Below, piece by piece: positions 45,377 to 55,620 of a stretch of DNA of 64,000 bases; within the stretch, counting starts at the first letter, position 1, and each line of letters opens with the position of its first letter. Made by a program: the position numbers and the translations under genes. The notes beneath the pieces were generated by a model that saw nothing but the letters and a program-made list of their open reading frames with translations, was not told where the DNA came from and ran no database searches. The stretch is from NCBI GenBank assembly GCA_014529385.2, contig CM043971.1, positions 87,680,840-87,744,839 on the forward strand, read 5' to 3'. This stretch comes from Adiantum capillus-veneris (taxonomy: Eukaryota; Streptophyta; Polypodiopsida; Polypodiales; Pteridaceae).

Positions 45377-47056
45377 ACTGTGATATGGGAGAAAAAAAGT
45401 TGGCCTCTTTTGCAATATAAGAACGATCAAAAGAAACCATCAAACTACAGGGAAAAATAAATTGCAGCACTAGAACTTAACTTAAATTACTACAACCAAA
45501 GAGTATGTCCCTTCGAGTTCTGAAAAATTCCCATTACGGGGAATCTTGCAAGATACTGCAACGCACGCGTCAAGCTGAGCTGCGGGAGGGAGATGGCGAT
45601 GACGACACGTAGTAGAAGCAGGAGCAGGAGAAGGAGACGAGGATGCGCAGGTCGACTGAGGTGCAGGAGAGAGATGCCATGCAGGTAGGCTGAGGAGCAG
45701 GACTAGAGGGTTGAAGTTTCTCCTTTTTGCAAATAACTTTGGCTTGCAAGCAGTGAACGAGGCGGCCATCTTGAGTGGTTAGATGACGTGCAATTAAGCC
45801 AACTCTCTGCATAACTGAGTTCGATCACCCATGTTGCTTTTTTGGAGAAACTTAAGTGCAAGGGGCATGGAAGCAAGGGAATATGTGGAGATTCCGCTAA
45901 ATAAACGAAGAAGCTGTAGGTTAAACTTGTTTGCAAGCAGGGTCGGGGTGGCGGTTGTGAGGCGGGAGTCTAGACGTGTTGCAACCAGCTGGCAAAATTC
46001 TCGCAGGGTCAAAGCAACCTTCCCTCTTTATTGGCACTGCCGTTAAGGCAGGGTCTAAGGGGAAGAAATTTGTCCCCACGACCATAGTGGCTTTGGCCAA
46101 TCAAAACGTGCCGTGGGAGAATGTTTTTTTTACGTGGAGGAAATGCATGAAAAATGCAATTTTTGTTGGGTCTTTTGGGCGTAAAGACTGGAAAGTACAT
46201 TTTTGTGTTGTGGTTTCTACACTGTTTTCGCCCAGCACCGCGCTCCGGCCTATGCTGCATTCCTAGTTGCTGTGCGCGAAGAAGTGGGCACCACTTCTCT
46301 TGCAGAGATCTTGAAGAAAACAAGGAAAGGGGACTAGTATACCTCAAAGATCAGGATTATATTACCTACGATGCGAAGAAATCTATGTGATCAGTTTGGG
46401 ACCATCATCTCATTTTTTGGCTTTTCTGATGAGGATGGGATGGGAGTGGTCCAGATTGGGAGTATTTCTATTACAAGGAAAGCAAGACGTAAGTGGGGCG
46501 TGCGTGTGTGTGGCGCATCTTTGTGTGTATTTGTATTCTAGAGATTTTTGATGCAGTGTCTTTCGTGGAGAGGCTTGTGATGACCTTGGACGTTAGTTTT
46601 GCGAGCCGGAGCACCAAAGTAGTGTTTTCCCAGAGAAGGTGAAGTAAGGAACTGTTTGCTGTTGTTTGTTCAGCTCCATGTCAACAGTTTAGGTCTAGGC
46701 AGATTATGTTGATTCACATGCAAGATTGCACACCAATTATGTGTGGAAGCTATCTGGCCAGATTCCTTATGTAAATTATGAGCGGAAAACATGTCATTAA
46801 GGCCCCTTATTGCGGTGATTAAATTGTGGAAGAGTCTATCATCATTGTTGGAAATGTGTAAGCATTAGTTACTCACTGTATTTGGCATTGGCATAAGGTT
46901 ATATATATGTGCTTCTGTTTGTTTTCCTTCAAGTTGTGACTTTTGGCTTTTGCTGTATTGGTGTGTGCAAACATAGACCCCCAAAAAATTTTGTCGGTAC
47001 TTGTAGTGAAATGTCCAGGATTAGCTTCTCTATGTGTTTAATATTTTGGTAGATAG
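45377..47056. other. Gene-free interval left of the recent Ty3/gypsy element
   Basis: No gene supported. A minus-strand frame at 45769-45482 starts MAASFTACKPK but has no further support. Confidence 0.4.
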
Positions 47057-49719
47057 TGATAGCCGTTTTTCGGCTCTTTGTAATTGCCACAATGAGTTAC
47101 CTCACCCTACCAAAATCACCCAAACACTGTGGCTATCCCTACCATTTCACTGTACATAGGCATGCGTGAGTCACGGGACTTTTCCCATATCTTCTTAAAA
47201 AAACCCTCAATTAGCTAGTCATTGGGCTAGTTGAGCCAAAAAAAAATAAAAAATATAAGTATATTATGGCCCATGCGTATGTAAATATTTCTTTGTATAT
47301 AGGGCCTAAATAAAAGTTTTTTTCATAATTATTTTGGTATTTATTTAAATATTTCTACCTAGGTGTGTGTTATTTATGCTCTGTACATTGCCTTACCATT
47401 ACCACAATTTTTTCTTACCATTTTTCATACTCTTTATTCCATATAGAAATATTTTCATGTAAGCTTCTCTTATATTTGGTGTAACTCCACCCCAACAAAA
47501 ATCCAAAAAAACTAGTTTTATTTATGTGTATATTTTTCATTATTGTGATTTTTCCCTTCCTACATCTATTTTGTTTTTTTTTTTCTAAAAAATTAGAACA
47601 CCAAAAATATTTATCTTTTTATGGTAGCCTCATAATGAGAGAGATTTCTTTTGACCCCTTTATATTTTTCCCACTTATATTATTTATATTTGACATGTAC
47701 ATATTTTTTAGACCCCTATATATTTGATTTTCTTAGTTGTACTATTCACTTATATCATGATCTCAACAATATCTTCAATTATAGACCTACGAAATAAGGT
47801 CAAGGGTAGGTGGCATGCATACATGCACTATGGAGGGCTCACTCTTGGAGGTATTCAAATGAATCATCCAAAGAAGGACCCCACAAGGACCTTGTGCAGT
47901 GGAAAAAAACGGTCGGTTTTGCTGAATTTTTAAAGTTCACTTGCTCTCCGAATTTGAAAAGGGGATACAAACAAAAGTTGTAGCTCGTGGGCTGAACTTT
48001 TGCCTCAAAATTTTTTCATATTATTTTGAGCTACGAGCTGTGAGCTATGATTTTATTAGTGGACCCCAGTTTTCCCATGCTATGCAGCCACACTCTCTCT
48101 TCCACTTTATCATTTTCCTCTTTCACACACACTTCTCCACTCATCATCCCCACCTCTCTCACCACTCCTCTCTGCACCCTACTCATCTTCTCCTCAACCT
48201 TGAAGAATAAGAGAAACCATGGTGAACTCATACCTCCCACACACAATTCCATTCCAAAATTGACCACCTAGTCTCATTTTTCCTCCTCCAAATTACCCAT
48301 ATCTATCAAAAAAACCACAAAATTCAGCCTCTTCTCTTAAAAGACAGCATCATGGTGGTTGATTACTCAGCTTCAATTACCTTGTCTCTCAAGGAAGGTC
48401 AAGAGTGGAGAAAAAATGTACCGTCAAAGCTAGTGGACCGTCAACAAGCGTCAAAATTGGCCCTACTCAAGACACTTGGAGCATCAACCTTGTAAGGAAT
48501 CCACCTTTTCTTACCTCTTAAGATTTTTTCTTCCTTATTTGTATCCTACATGGATACTCCCATTGTAAATATCCAATTCCATTTGTAAATTAATACTAAC
48601 TCTACTAACACTAACCCACTATGAAAAGTCCTATCACCTCCATTTCTCTCCTCTCTCTTTCCCCACCAACTTCTTGATAATTCCAAGCAAAAGAAATTAG
48701 ATAAATTGCTGAAAATCTAACCCAACCATGGTTAGAGGAGTAACCCTAGCCTTCAAAATTGCTATAAAAGGAGGGTGTAGCTAGCACAAAGGGGAGCCAT
48801 AAGCAAGAGCACTATGCTATAGCTTGAGAAGCCAAGCTCAACCTCTCTAGAAGGTGCTCTTGAGTGGAAGCTCATTGTCTTATGCATGTGCATGTGTTGT
48901 AATAGGGGATTAGCAAGGGAACTCTATGCCATTTGTAAGAGAGAGAGTGTTCATTCAATTGAGAGTAGGAAATCTATCATTTCTCCTACTAGTGTAAGCC
49001 CAACATTTGCTGAATCAAGGAGGGTGGATTTGGACTAAGCTTGGATACTTTGTCTCCCTTCCAACGTGAAGTAATGGACAACAATGATGCGTAAGTGTCT
49101 TGGTGTTTTTTGTTAAATTCTTGATAGCTTGTCTCTGGTGTTGTCATCAATCTAGCCATAAATCCCACATACTGTAAGAGGGCGACAGGGTGGAGAGGAC
49201 TCCCCTGGCCTTAAGACAGTGATTGGGGTGGTTTTTTTCTTGTGATGCGTTGTGGTGAAATTTACGCAAGCTATGTTGAACAAATACTAATCTCACTTTG
49301 ATTTGTCATGACAGATTTGTAAGAAGGTATTAATGCAACAAGCACCCTCTCCCCCTTTTTCTCTCTTTCTTATATATATATATTTATGTTTGCTTGATCA
49401 TTAACGATACACTTCAAAGCAGCCCGAGCACCATCTCTCTCTCTCTCTCTCTCTCTCGTGTTTTAGTGTGTGAGAGTATTCCATTGGTGTTAGGGTTAGT
49501 GTAAATTCCTTGCTTGTTTGTGGGTTGCTCTAACGATTCTTCTCTTTTGCGTCCTAGTTCGCTCTTAAACTAGGTGGTGCCCCTTGTGTAGTTGGGATTT
49601 GGCTGGGGGTTTGTTGTTTTGGTTTGTGTTGTGTTGTGCCCCAGCCCCATTGAGCAGCACGGGAGCCTTGAAGGGTGTCTAGAGGTTGCTCTTCTTGTTG
49701 CCCGCCCCGGACCGCCTCA
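47057..49719 (+). repeat. 5' LTR
   Basis: Starts TGATAGCCGTTTTTCGGC (with the hairpin GCCG-TTTTT-CGGC) and ends ACCGCCTCA. TATAAAA at 48763-48769 is a likely core promoter, which puts RNA start near 48795. A CT run lies at about 49437-49456. The apparent small frames inside recur in the 3' LTR and are not genes. Confidence 0.95.
48763..48769 (+). promoter_or_regulatory. LTR TATA box
   Basis: GCTATAAAAGGAGGGTG, conserved at 57327-57333 in the other LTR. Confidence 0.55.
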
Positions 49720-49722
49720 AAT

Positions 49723-49742
49723 TGGTGCCCCCACTGAGGAAC
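49723..49742 (+). promoter_or_regulatory. Primer-binding site
   Basis: TGGTGCCCCCACTGAGGAAC begins three bases after the LTR end. TGG fits a tRNA CCA end. I do not assign the tRNA; it is not the iMet type seen in the other elements. Confidence 0.65.
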
Positions 49743-49794
49743 GGCTTGTGTATTTTTGTGTAGAATCAACCTTTAGCATAATCAAGTAGCTTGC

Positions 49795-50007
49795 ATGAAT
49801 CACGAGAATTTGTATGATCCTTTCATTCCCATTGCAAGGCAAAAGGTACACATAATTGTTAGTACTAAGTTGCAATTTCAGCGAGTAATTCGTAGAATTT
49901 TAGGTCCTCTTAGGTTGGTAGAGATAAACGCATCAATAAATCCTTTTATTTTGCCTCTCATTAGGTACGACCTTAGTTTGGACGTCTATATTTTTGTTTT
50001 GTTTTAA
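49795..50007 (+). CDS. Small leader ORF A, unknown, paralogous to ORF B
   Basis: 70 residues, MNHENLYDPFIPIARQKVHI to SLDVYIFVLF. No known domain. It is related to the next ORF: both share R-V-I--S-K--FQ, G--R--EI-AS-NP-ILPLI-Y--S-DV--F. It lies between primer site and gag, in the same frame as ORF B and gag, with TAA at 50005 and a TAG in the gap. Small size and a hydrophobic end suggest a compact beta or membrane-associated protein, but that is a guess. It could be translated from the element RNA or be a relic of a longer Gag head. Confidence 0.5.
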   Translation: MNHENLYDPFIPIARQKVHIIVSTKLQFQRVIRRILGPLRLVEINASINPFILPLIRYDLSLDVYIFVLF

Positions 50008-50028
50008 GAATTAGGTCATGCATAGACC

Positions 50029-50247
50029 ATGGATAATGGCCCAGGAATACAGGTTTTTCCCTTTCATTTCACTCCACACATTAGAGTAAACATTGCAATT
50101 AGTAGAAAAATCCATTTTCAACAACGTATGGTATTCATGTTTGGTGCCCAAAGAGCAGGAGAAATTCTCGCGTCACCAAACCCTGTCATTCTACCTCTTA
50201 TTGATTATCATAGGTCATTTGATGTGAATGTTTTTATTTTGTTGTAG
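50029..50247 (+). CDS. Small leader ORF B, unknown, paralogous to ORF A
   Basis: 72 residues, MDNGPGIQVFPFHFTPHIRV to FDVNVFILL. The C-terminal half (GEILASPNPVILPLIDYHRS) aligns without gaps to ORF A (VEINASINPFILPLIRYDLS), so the pair arose by tandem duplication that kept the frame. It stops at TAG 50245, six bases before the gag-frame ATG at 50254 in the same frame. The conserved core after divergence suggests selection at some time. Function unknown. Confidence 0.5.
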   Translation: MDNGPGIQVFPFHFTPHIRVNIAISRKIHFQQRMVFMFGAQRAGEILASPNPVILPLIDYHRSFDVNVFILL

Positions 50248-50253
50248 AATAGA

Positions 50254-51447
50254 TTGCAATTTAGAAAATATTATTGTGTAAATCTTTTAAATAAAGAAAA
50301 AACAAAAACTCGTCACTTTGAAATCAATTCAATGGAGAGCCAACGCCAAATGTCTGGATATCCTCTTTTCTTTGGAGAGCCTGGAGAGGATGCAGAATTA
50401 TTTCTAGCAAATTTCAAGATGTCTTGCCGTATCAAGAGGATAGTAACCGATCAAGAACGTGTAGAAATGTTTGAGGTGGTCCTTAGGAAAGACGCTAGTA
50501 CTTGGTTTGACTCTTTGCCTGAGGAAGTTAAGGGGAATTACACAGAAGTTTTGAATCGTTTTAAGAGATACTTCTTTGATCCCCAAAACACTCAGAAATT
50601 ATGGCAAGACATTGTTTCTCATAAGCAAAAAGACTTAGACGACTACTACTTGTACAAGCAAGAGTTTCTACGTCTTTGGGCTCTATGGATACGAAATGTT
50701 GCTAACCCTGGTGATGGTGCAGAATTTTTAAAGAAGGAGAGGTTCATATCCGGACTCTTTCCTGACCTTAAGGTAAAAGTTGAGGCGGGTGCACCTGCTA
50801 CTTTTGATGCAGCGGAAACTAGGGCTGCTGAGAAGTATAGGAAACTCAAGTGCTTAAGGGGAGAGGTTCCAATAGAAGGTCTTAGACCCAAAGGTAAGTC
50901 ACAAGCATCAACATCTAGGGAGCTTCCTGAGGTAACGACTGAAGTGATTGAGAAGTTAAATGAATCGTTAAGCAGCCTGTCAATTCACCTTGCACAAGCT
51001 GTAGGTCCAAAGGGACAAGCAAAGAAGTCAGAAGAGAGAGAGCCCCGAACTAGGAGAGTCTTGCAATGTTGGAATTGCGGAGAGTCTGGACATGGGATGT
51101 ATAATTGTCCTTGGCCCCGTGGGGAGCCAGGGAGACCTAACTTGAATTACCCAGTGATGAATGCAGGTGAAGGAACTAGTCAGCAACCACGGCTTATACA
51201 AAGGCCAAATGGAGCAAGACCACCTCCACAAGGGGTAGAAGGAGTTCCACCTTTTCCAGATCCAAATGTGCATGTGGTAGAGGTGACAAACTCAAATGAG
51301 GTTGACATGGAAGCAAATGGAATTAAGCGTGGCCGAGGAAAAGGTAAAGAGAAAGAGGGTGTCCCATCACAGAGTGACCATGGACAAGGCAAGAAGGCAA
51401 AGGAGACCAAGGAAGCTAAGAGGACTCGACGTCGTATCAATCTCTAA
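50254..51447 (+). CDS. Gag of the Tat-type element
   Basis: 397 codons, though the conserved protein probably starts at the internal Met near 50332 (MESQRQMSGYPLFFGEPGED). The Retrotrans_gag core is clear (LFLANFKMSCRIKRI, ASTWFDSLPEEVKGNYTEVL, FISGLFPDLK). It has a CCHC knuckle CWNCGESGHGMYNC (51067-51108) and a basic end. Gag forms the particle and binds RNA. The frame ends at TAA 51445 and pol continues in the same frame 39 bases on, so Gag-Pol would need stop readthrough, or that TAA is a mutated Gln codon. Confidence 0.9.
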   Translation: MQFRKYYCVNLLNKEKTKTRHFEINSMESQRQMSGYPLFFGEPGEDAELFLANFKMSCRIKRIVTDQERVEMFEVVLRKDASTWFDSLPEEVKGNYTEVLNRFKRYFFDPQNTQKLWQDIVSHKQKDLDDYYLYKQEFLRLWALWIRNVANPGDGAEFLKKERFISGLFPDLKVKVEAGAPATFDAAETRAAEKYRKLKCLRGEVPIEGLRPKGKSQASTSRELPEVTTEVIEKLNESLSSLSIHLAQAVGPKGQAKKSEEREPRTRRVLQCWNCGESGHGMYNCPWPRGEPGRPNLNYPVMNAGEGTSQQPRLIQRPNGARPPPQGVEGVPPFPDPNVHVVEVTNSNEVDMEANGIKRGRGKGKEKEGVPSQSDHGQGKKAKETKEAKRTRRRINL

Positions 51448-51486
51448 GACTTCCCTCTTGGACATGGTATAGCTCCATACAACCTG

Positions 51487-53211
51487 TTGGAAGACATGCG
51501 AGATAAGGGTCCTGATATCTCATGGCCTCAGTTTCTTGCATTATGCCCACAAGTTAGGAGGGATTTAACAAAGGCAGTTAGCACTAGGAGAAAGGTAAAA
51601 GAGAGTTTTCCTGTTGTAAAAATTGCACATGCTGAAATGAACGAGGATATTACACCTGTGCTAGATTGTTACATAAAAGGAAGATTGGTTAGGAAAGGTC
51701 TAGTGGATGGGGGTGCACAAATTTTCATCATGATAGAAGGGATCATGCAAAGACTAAGCATGCACATCCATGAGACACCTGAAATCAAAGTGAAAATGAC
51801 AAACAATAGCAAGGTTAGGTGCGTAGGCATTTGTAAAAATGTTTTTGTGGAGGCCTTTGGCATTAAGAAGGCAGTGGATTTTTATGTTATGTCGACCAAA
51901 GGAAGTGGTTATCCATTTATCCTAGGAAGACCATGGCTAATGAAAATGCAAGCTTTGCAGGATTGGGAGAGTGGGAAATTAATTTGTAGGAATGACAATC
52001 ATAAGAAGGTTGTCTTTGACATGAAGGAGCAACGCCAAGAGGAGCTCCATGAAGAATCATCTCAAAGTGAGACGGAAGAAGGTTGGACCGATAGCACTTC
52101 AGAAGAAGAAAGTAGCAGCAGCATTACTGAAGAGGAGTCTTCCATCGAAGTCATGGGGGTAAGGTTTAAGCCAAGCAACCAAGAGACCTCTTGTCGAGGT
52201 TTGGAAGAGGTAGGTTCCCAAGAGAACCAAAAGGTGGAAGATGAAGGAATGTTGTCTACAACACTTACAAAGGATGAAAGAGAGGAGTTCAAATGTGTGC
52301 TAAGGAAATTTCCGAGGCTTTTTGCTAAAGACTACACCGATGTGCGTGGAGTAGATGTTGTTCAACACAAGATTGAGTTGAAGCCAGAGGCCACACCTAA
52401 GGCTCAAAAGCTACGAAGGCTAGGAGTCATTAAGGAGCAGGCTCTACTCAAGGAGGTAAGAAAGCTTCTAGCAGCAGGTTTCATTTATCCAGTGGAGAAT
52501 TCAGAGTGGGTCTCTCCTGTTGTTGTCACTCCTAAGAAAAATGGCAAGTGGAGGGTGTGTGTGGATTACCGTCCCCTCAATGAGGCAACAAAAAGAGATC
52601 ACTTTCCCCTCCCATTCCAGGATGAGATACTAAATGAGGTAGCTGTTCATGAGAAGTACACTGTGTGCAATGGTTACTCAGGTTACTTTCAAATAGGGAT
52701 TGCATTGGAGGATCAATTGAAAACAACCTTTATCACTCCTTGGGGTTGTTATGCTTTTAGAGTCATGCCATTTGGTCTGACAAATGCTCCTGCAACATTC
52801 CAACGTTTCATGAATATGGTGTTTCAAGCATTCTTTGGAAAGTCAATTAGGGTGTTCATTGATGATTTCTGTATTTATAGCTCAAAATCATTGCATCTAC
52901 AAAGGGTAGAAGAAGGTTTAAAGAAGCTCTACGACATGGGAGGTCAACTCAACCCCGATAAGTGCCATATAGGTGAGGATGAAGTAATCTTGCTTGGTCA
53001 TAAAGTTTCTTACAAAGGCATTGAAGTGGATCCTTCAAAGGCAAAGGCTCTTATTGAGCTACGATCACCCAAGAGTCTTAAGGAGGTCACCTCATTCATT
53101 CAAAAGGTGAAGTATATGTCACGCTTCATTCACTTAGCCTCGGAGTTGCTTCATCCTTTGCAAAAGTTGACACAACAAGTAGAATTTGCATGGTCTGATG
53201 AGCTTGAATAG
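51487..53211 (+). pseudogene. Pol part 1: protease and reverse transcriptase
   Basis: Protease has VDGGAQIFIM and the FILGRPWL flap motif. An acidic linker (near 52040-52270) follows, then RT: WVSPVVVTPKKNGKWRVCVD, motif A, FGLTNAPATFQRFMN and motif C IRVFIDDFCIY. Motif A reads VCNGYSGYFQI: the catalytic Asp is Asn (AAT at 52669-52671). The frame ends with TAG at 53209-53211 inside the RT-RNase H connection and resumes at once in the same frame. With motif A changed, this copy should not make active RT. Confidence 0.92.
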
Positions 53212-54504
53212 TATTTTTGTAACATTAAAGTCATTTTGTCAGAGCTACCAACACTCATGCCTCCTTGTTGGGAGTACACATTCTTTGTTAGCTCTAGTGT
53301 TGGAAGGGAAACAATTGGTGCTGTGTTGCTACAACAAGATCCCCACAGTACAAGGATGCGACCCATCTACTTTGCTAGTAGGGTCATGAATGCTTTGGAG
53401 AGAGACTACACAGAAGCAGAACTCATGATGCTTTCTCTCATGTTTGCGGTGAGAAAGTTTAGATCCTACCTGCTACCAAAACCTTTTGTAATTCTCACTG
53501 CAGAGAATTTGTTCCCTTGGGTGTCATCTCAAATGAATCTTAGTACTAGGATCTCAAAGTGGATTATACAGTTGCAAGAGTTTCAATACTCTTTCAAGGT
53601 AGAAGATAGTGTGCGTGCACAATTGGCAGGGATTCTCACTTATAGGGTGCATGAAAAGGAGATTAAGGTGCCTGAAGTAAAGACCCTACCATTGCCACCA
53701 CCAAATAGTATTCCTAATGCTTTTACCTTGTTCTTTGATGGAGCTTTTCGTCGAGCCACAGGAAAAGCAGGGGGAGGGCTAGTGTTGCTCAACCCAAGTG
53801 GAGAGGTGGTCATGAAAGAGAAATTCAATCTACCAAGTTCAGCTAGCAACAATGAAGCAGAATATGACACACTACTTCATGGTTTAAAAATATGCATTGG
53901 CCAAGGGATACAACGCCTCATGGTAAAGGGAGATGCACTTCTCATTGTTAAACAGATTTTAGGCATTTGGGCATGCAAGAATGAAAGCTTACGGACAAAA
54001 GTTCATGCCATTCGTAGATTGTTTAATCAATTTGAAGAAGTGCAACTATATCATATTCCTAGGAAACAGAATGAAGATGCCGATTTACTTGCACAGCAAG
54101 TAGTTACATGTGTTGAGAAAGAAGTGCAGGTCATCATGGTGGCAGCAACTGTCAAGCAACCGAGATACCAGGGATTGGAGTCATTGACTCCCATTATTAG
54201 CTACATTTTGGAGGGCGAGTTTCCACAAGACTTCACGAAGGCTCAGAAGAGGAGACTCATGAAGAAGGCAAGCGCATATCTCTTCCTAGAAGGCTCCCTC
54301 TATCAAAGAGAAAGGGATCAAGTATGCAGAAGAGTACCAACTATTGAGGAAATTCCAGCCATTCTAAAAGGGTTGCATGAAGAATCATGTGGTGGTCATT
54401 TTGCCCAAGAATTAACTGTGAAGAAGATTTTGCTTGCGGGGTATGTTTGGCCAAGTCTGCATGTGGATGTCCAACATTGGTGTAAAAGTTGTCACAATTG
54501 TTAG
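53212..54504 (+). pseudogene. Pol part 2: degenerate RNase H, second (archaeal-type) RNase H, integrase zinc domain
   Basis: The first RNase H (GRETIGAVLLQQD, IYFASRVMNALERDYTEAEL) lacks the usual leading Asp (VSSSVG in place of DAS). A second RNase H of the RVT_3/archaeal type follows at about 53710-54110, with all acidic residues: LFFDGAF, NNEAEYDTLLHGL, VKGDALLIVKQI and NEDADLLAQQ. This dual arrangement marks the Tat lineage of plant Ty3/gypsy. The integrase HHCC domain follows (GLHEESCGGHF, CKSCHNC), ending in TAG 54502-54504. Presumably the second RNase H took over activity from the first. Confidence 0.9.
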
Positions 54505-55592
54505 GTAAATGGGAATAGAAGATTGGTTTATGGTCCAAGGCAAATCGTGCTTGCAAATGAACCGTTTGAAAAGTGGGGCATTGATGCTATGGGTCCTCTG
54601 CCTAGGACAAAAAATGGTAAACTCTACATTCTAGTGGCTGTAGACTATTGACTAGGTGGGTGGAAGCACAAAGTGTGGCAAAGGTAAATGAGAAGACAGT
54701 GAGCAAATTCGTCTACACTCACAATTGTTGTAGATTTGGCACACCTTTGGAGATTGTTTCTGATAATGGTCCATGGCTTAGAAAGGGATTGCTCACAGAA
54801 GTCTGTGAAGAACTTCACATTCTACATCGTCACAGTACACCCTACTATCCCCAATCAAATGGTTTGGTAGAAAAAGCTAATGGTGTCATTGCAGGCATCA
54901 TTAGAAAGATGGTGAAAAACAAGACAAAGTTGTGGGATGACTTCTTGGATGGTGCCTTGTGGGCGTATCGAACCACATATAGGGAAGCCACGGAGTTCAC
55001 ACCATTTCACTTGGTCTATGGTCAAGAGGCTTTACAGCCAATTGAGCTAAACATTCCAACAATGCGACTTCATGGCAAATCAGCACAAGATGATCAAGAA
55101 GCATGGATGGATCGACTTCTTACCTTAGCTGAGCTTGAGTGGAAAAGAGAAGCAGCATACGAATGCTATAAGAGGAAAGCCACACAGACAAAGGAGAAGC
55201 TTGACAAGAAACTGAAGGACAAAGGCATCAATGAAGGAGATCTTGTGCTAAGGTATGACAATCGACTCGATAATCGTTTTGATGCCAAATTTGAAACAAG
55301 ATGGCAGGGGCCATACATAGTCAAGAAGGCTTTCAATTCAAGTTACTATCAACTTATGGACTTGAATGGGAAAGAGCACTCCAGGAAGGTAAACGGCTAT
55401 CGCTTGAAGCCTTACTTGAGTCGCCTTCTACCAAAGGATCTACCAGAGCAAAAGGGAACTATCCCATGTAAGTATTATTCCATGAAGCATGAGTGTAACT
55501 CTAGCAAAAATTCTGAGGGGCCAAACAATAAAGATCTCGTCAAGGACTCTGAAGCACTCTCTTTGGAAAAGATGCTCTATGATGGTACATGA
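54505..55592 (+). pseudogene. Pol part 3: integrase core and C-terminus
   Basis: Continues in frame after the TAG with KWGIDAMGPLP (first Asp), then a one-base deletion near 54647 shifts the frame. From 54648 a 314-codon frame has LEIVSDNGPW (second Asp), YYPQSNGLVEKANG (Glu), WAYRTTYREATEFTPF, and a C-terminal GPYIVKKAF segment. All three DDE residues survive. It ends at TGA just before the polypurine tract. No chromodomain is seen. Confidence 0.92.
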
Positions 55593-55606
55593 ATATACCA
55601 TCATCC

Positions 55607-55616
55607 AGGGGGAGGG
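55607..55616 (+). promoter_or_regulatory. Polypurine tract
   Basis: AGGGGGAGGG, four bases before the 3' LTR. Confidence 0.8.
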
Positions 55617-55620
55617 CTAA

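Noticed and set aside
45482-45769. Minus-strand frame starting MAASFTACKPK as a first exon with a transit peptide
   Set aside because: No domain, no continuing exon and no promoter evidence; the composition alone is weak.
47524-48271. Several small ORFs, repeated at 56088-56835
   Set aside because: Both sets lie at the same place in the two LTRs of the Tat element. They are low-complexity and not conserved domains, so duplication comes from the LTRs and not from selection on genes.
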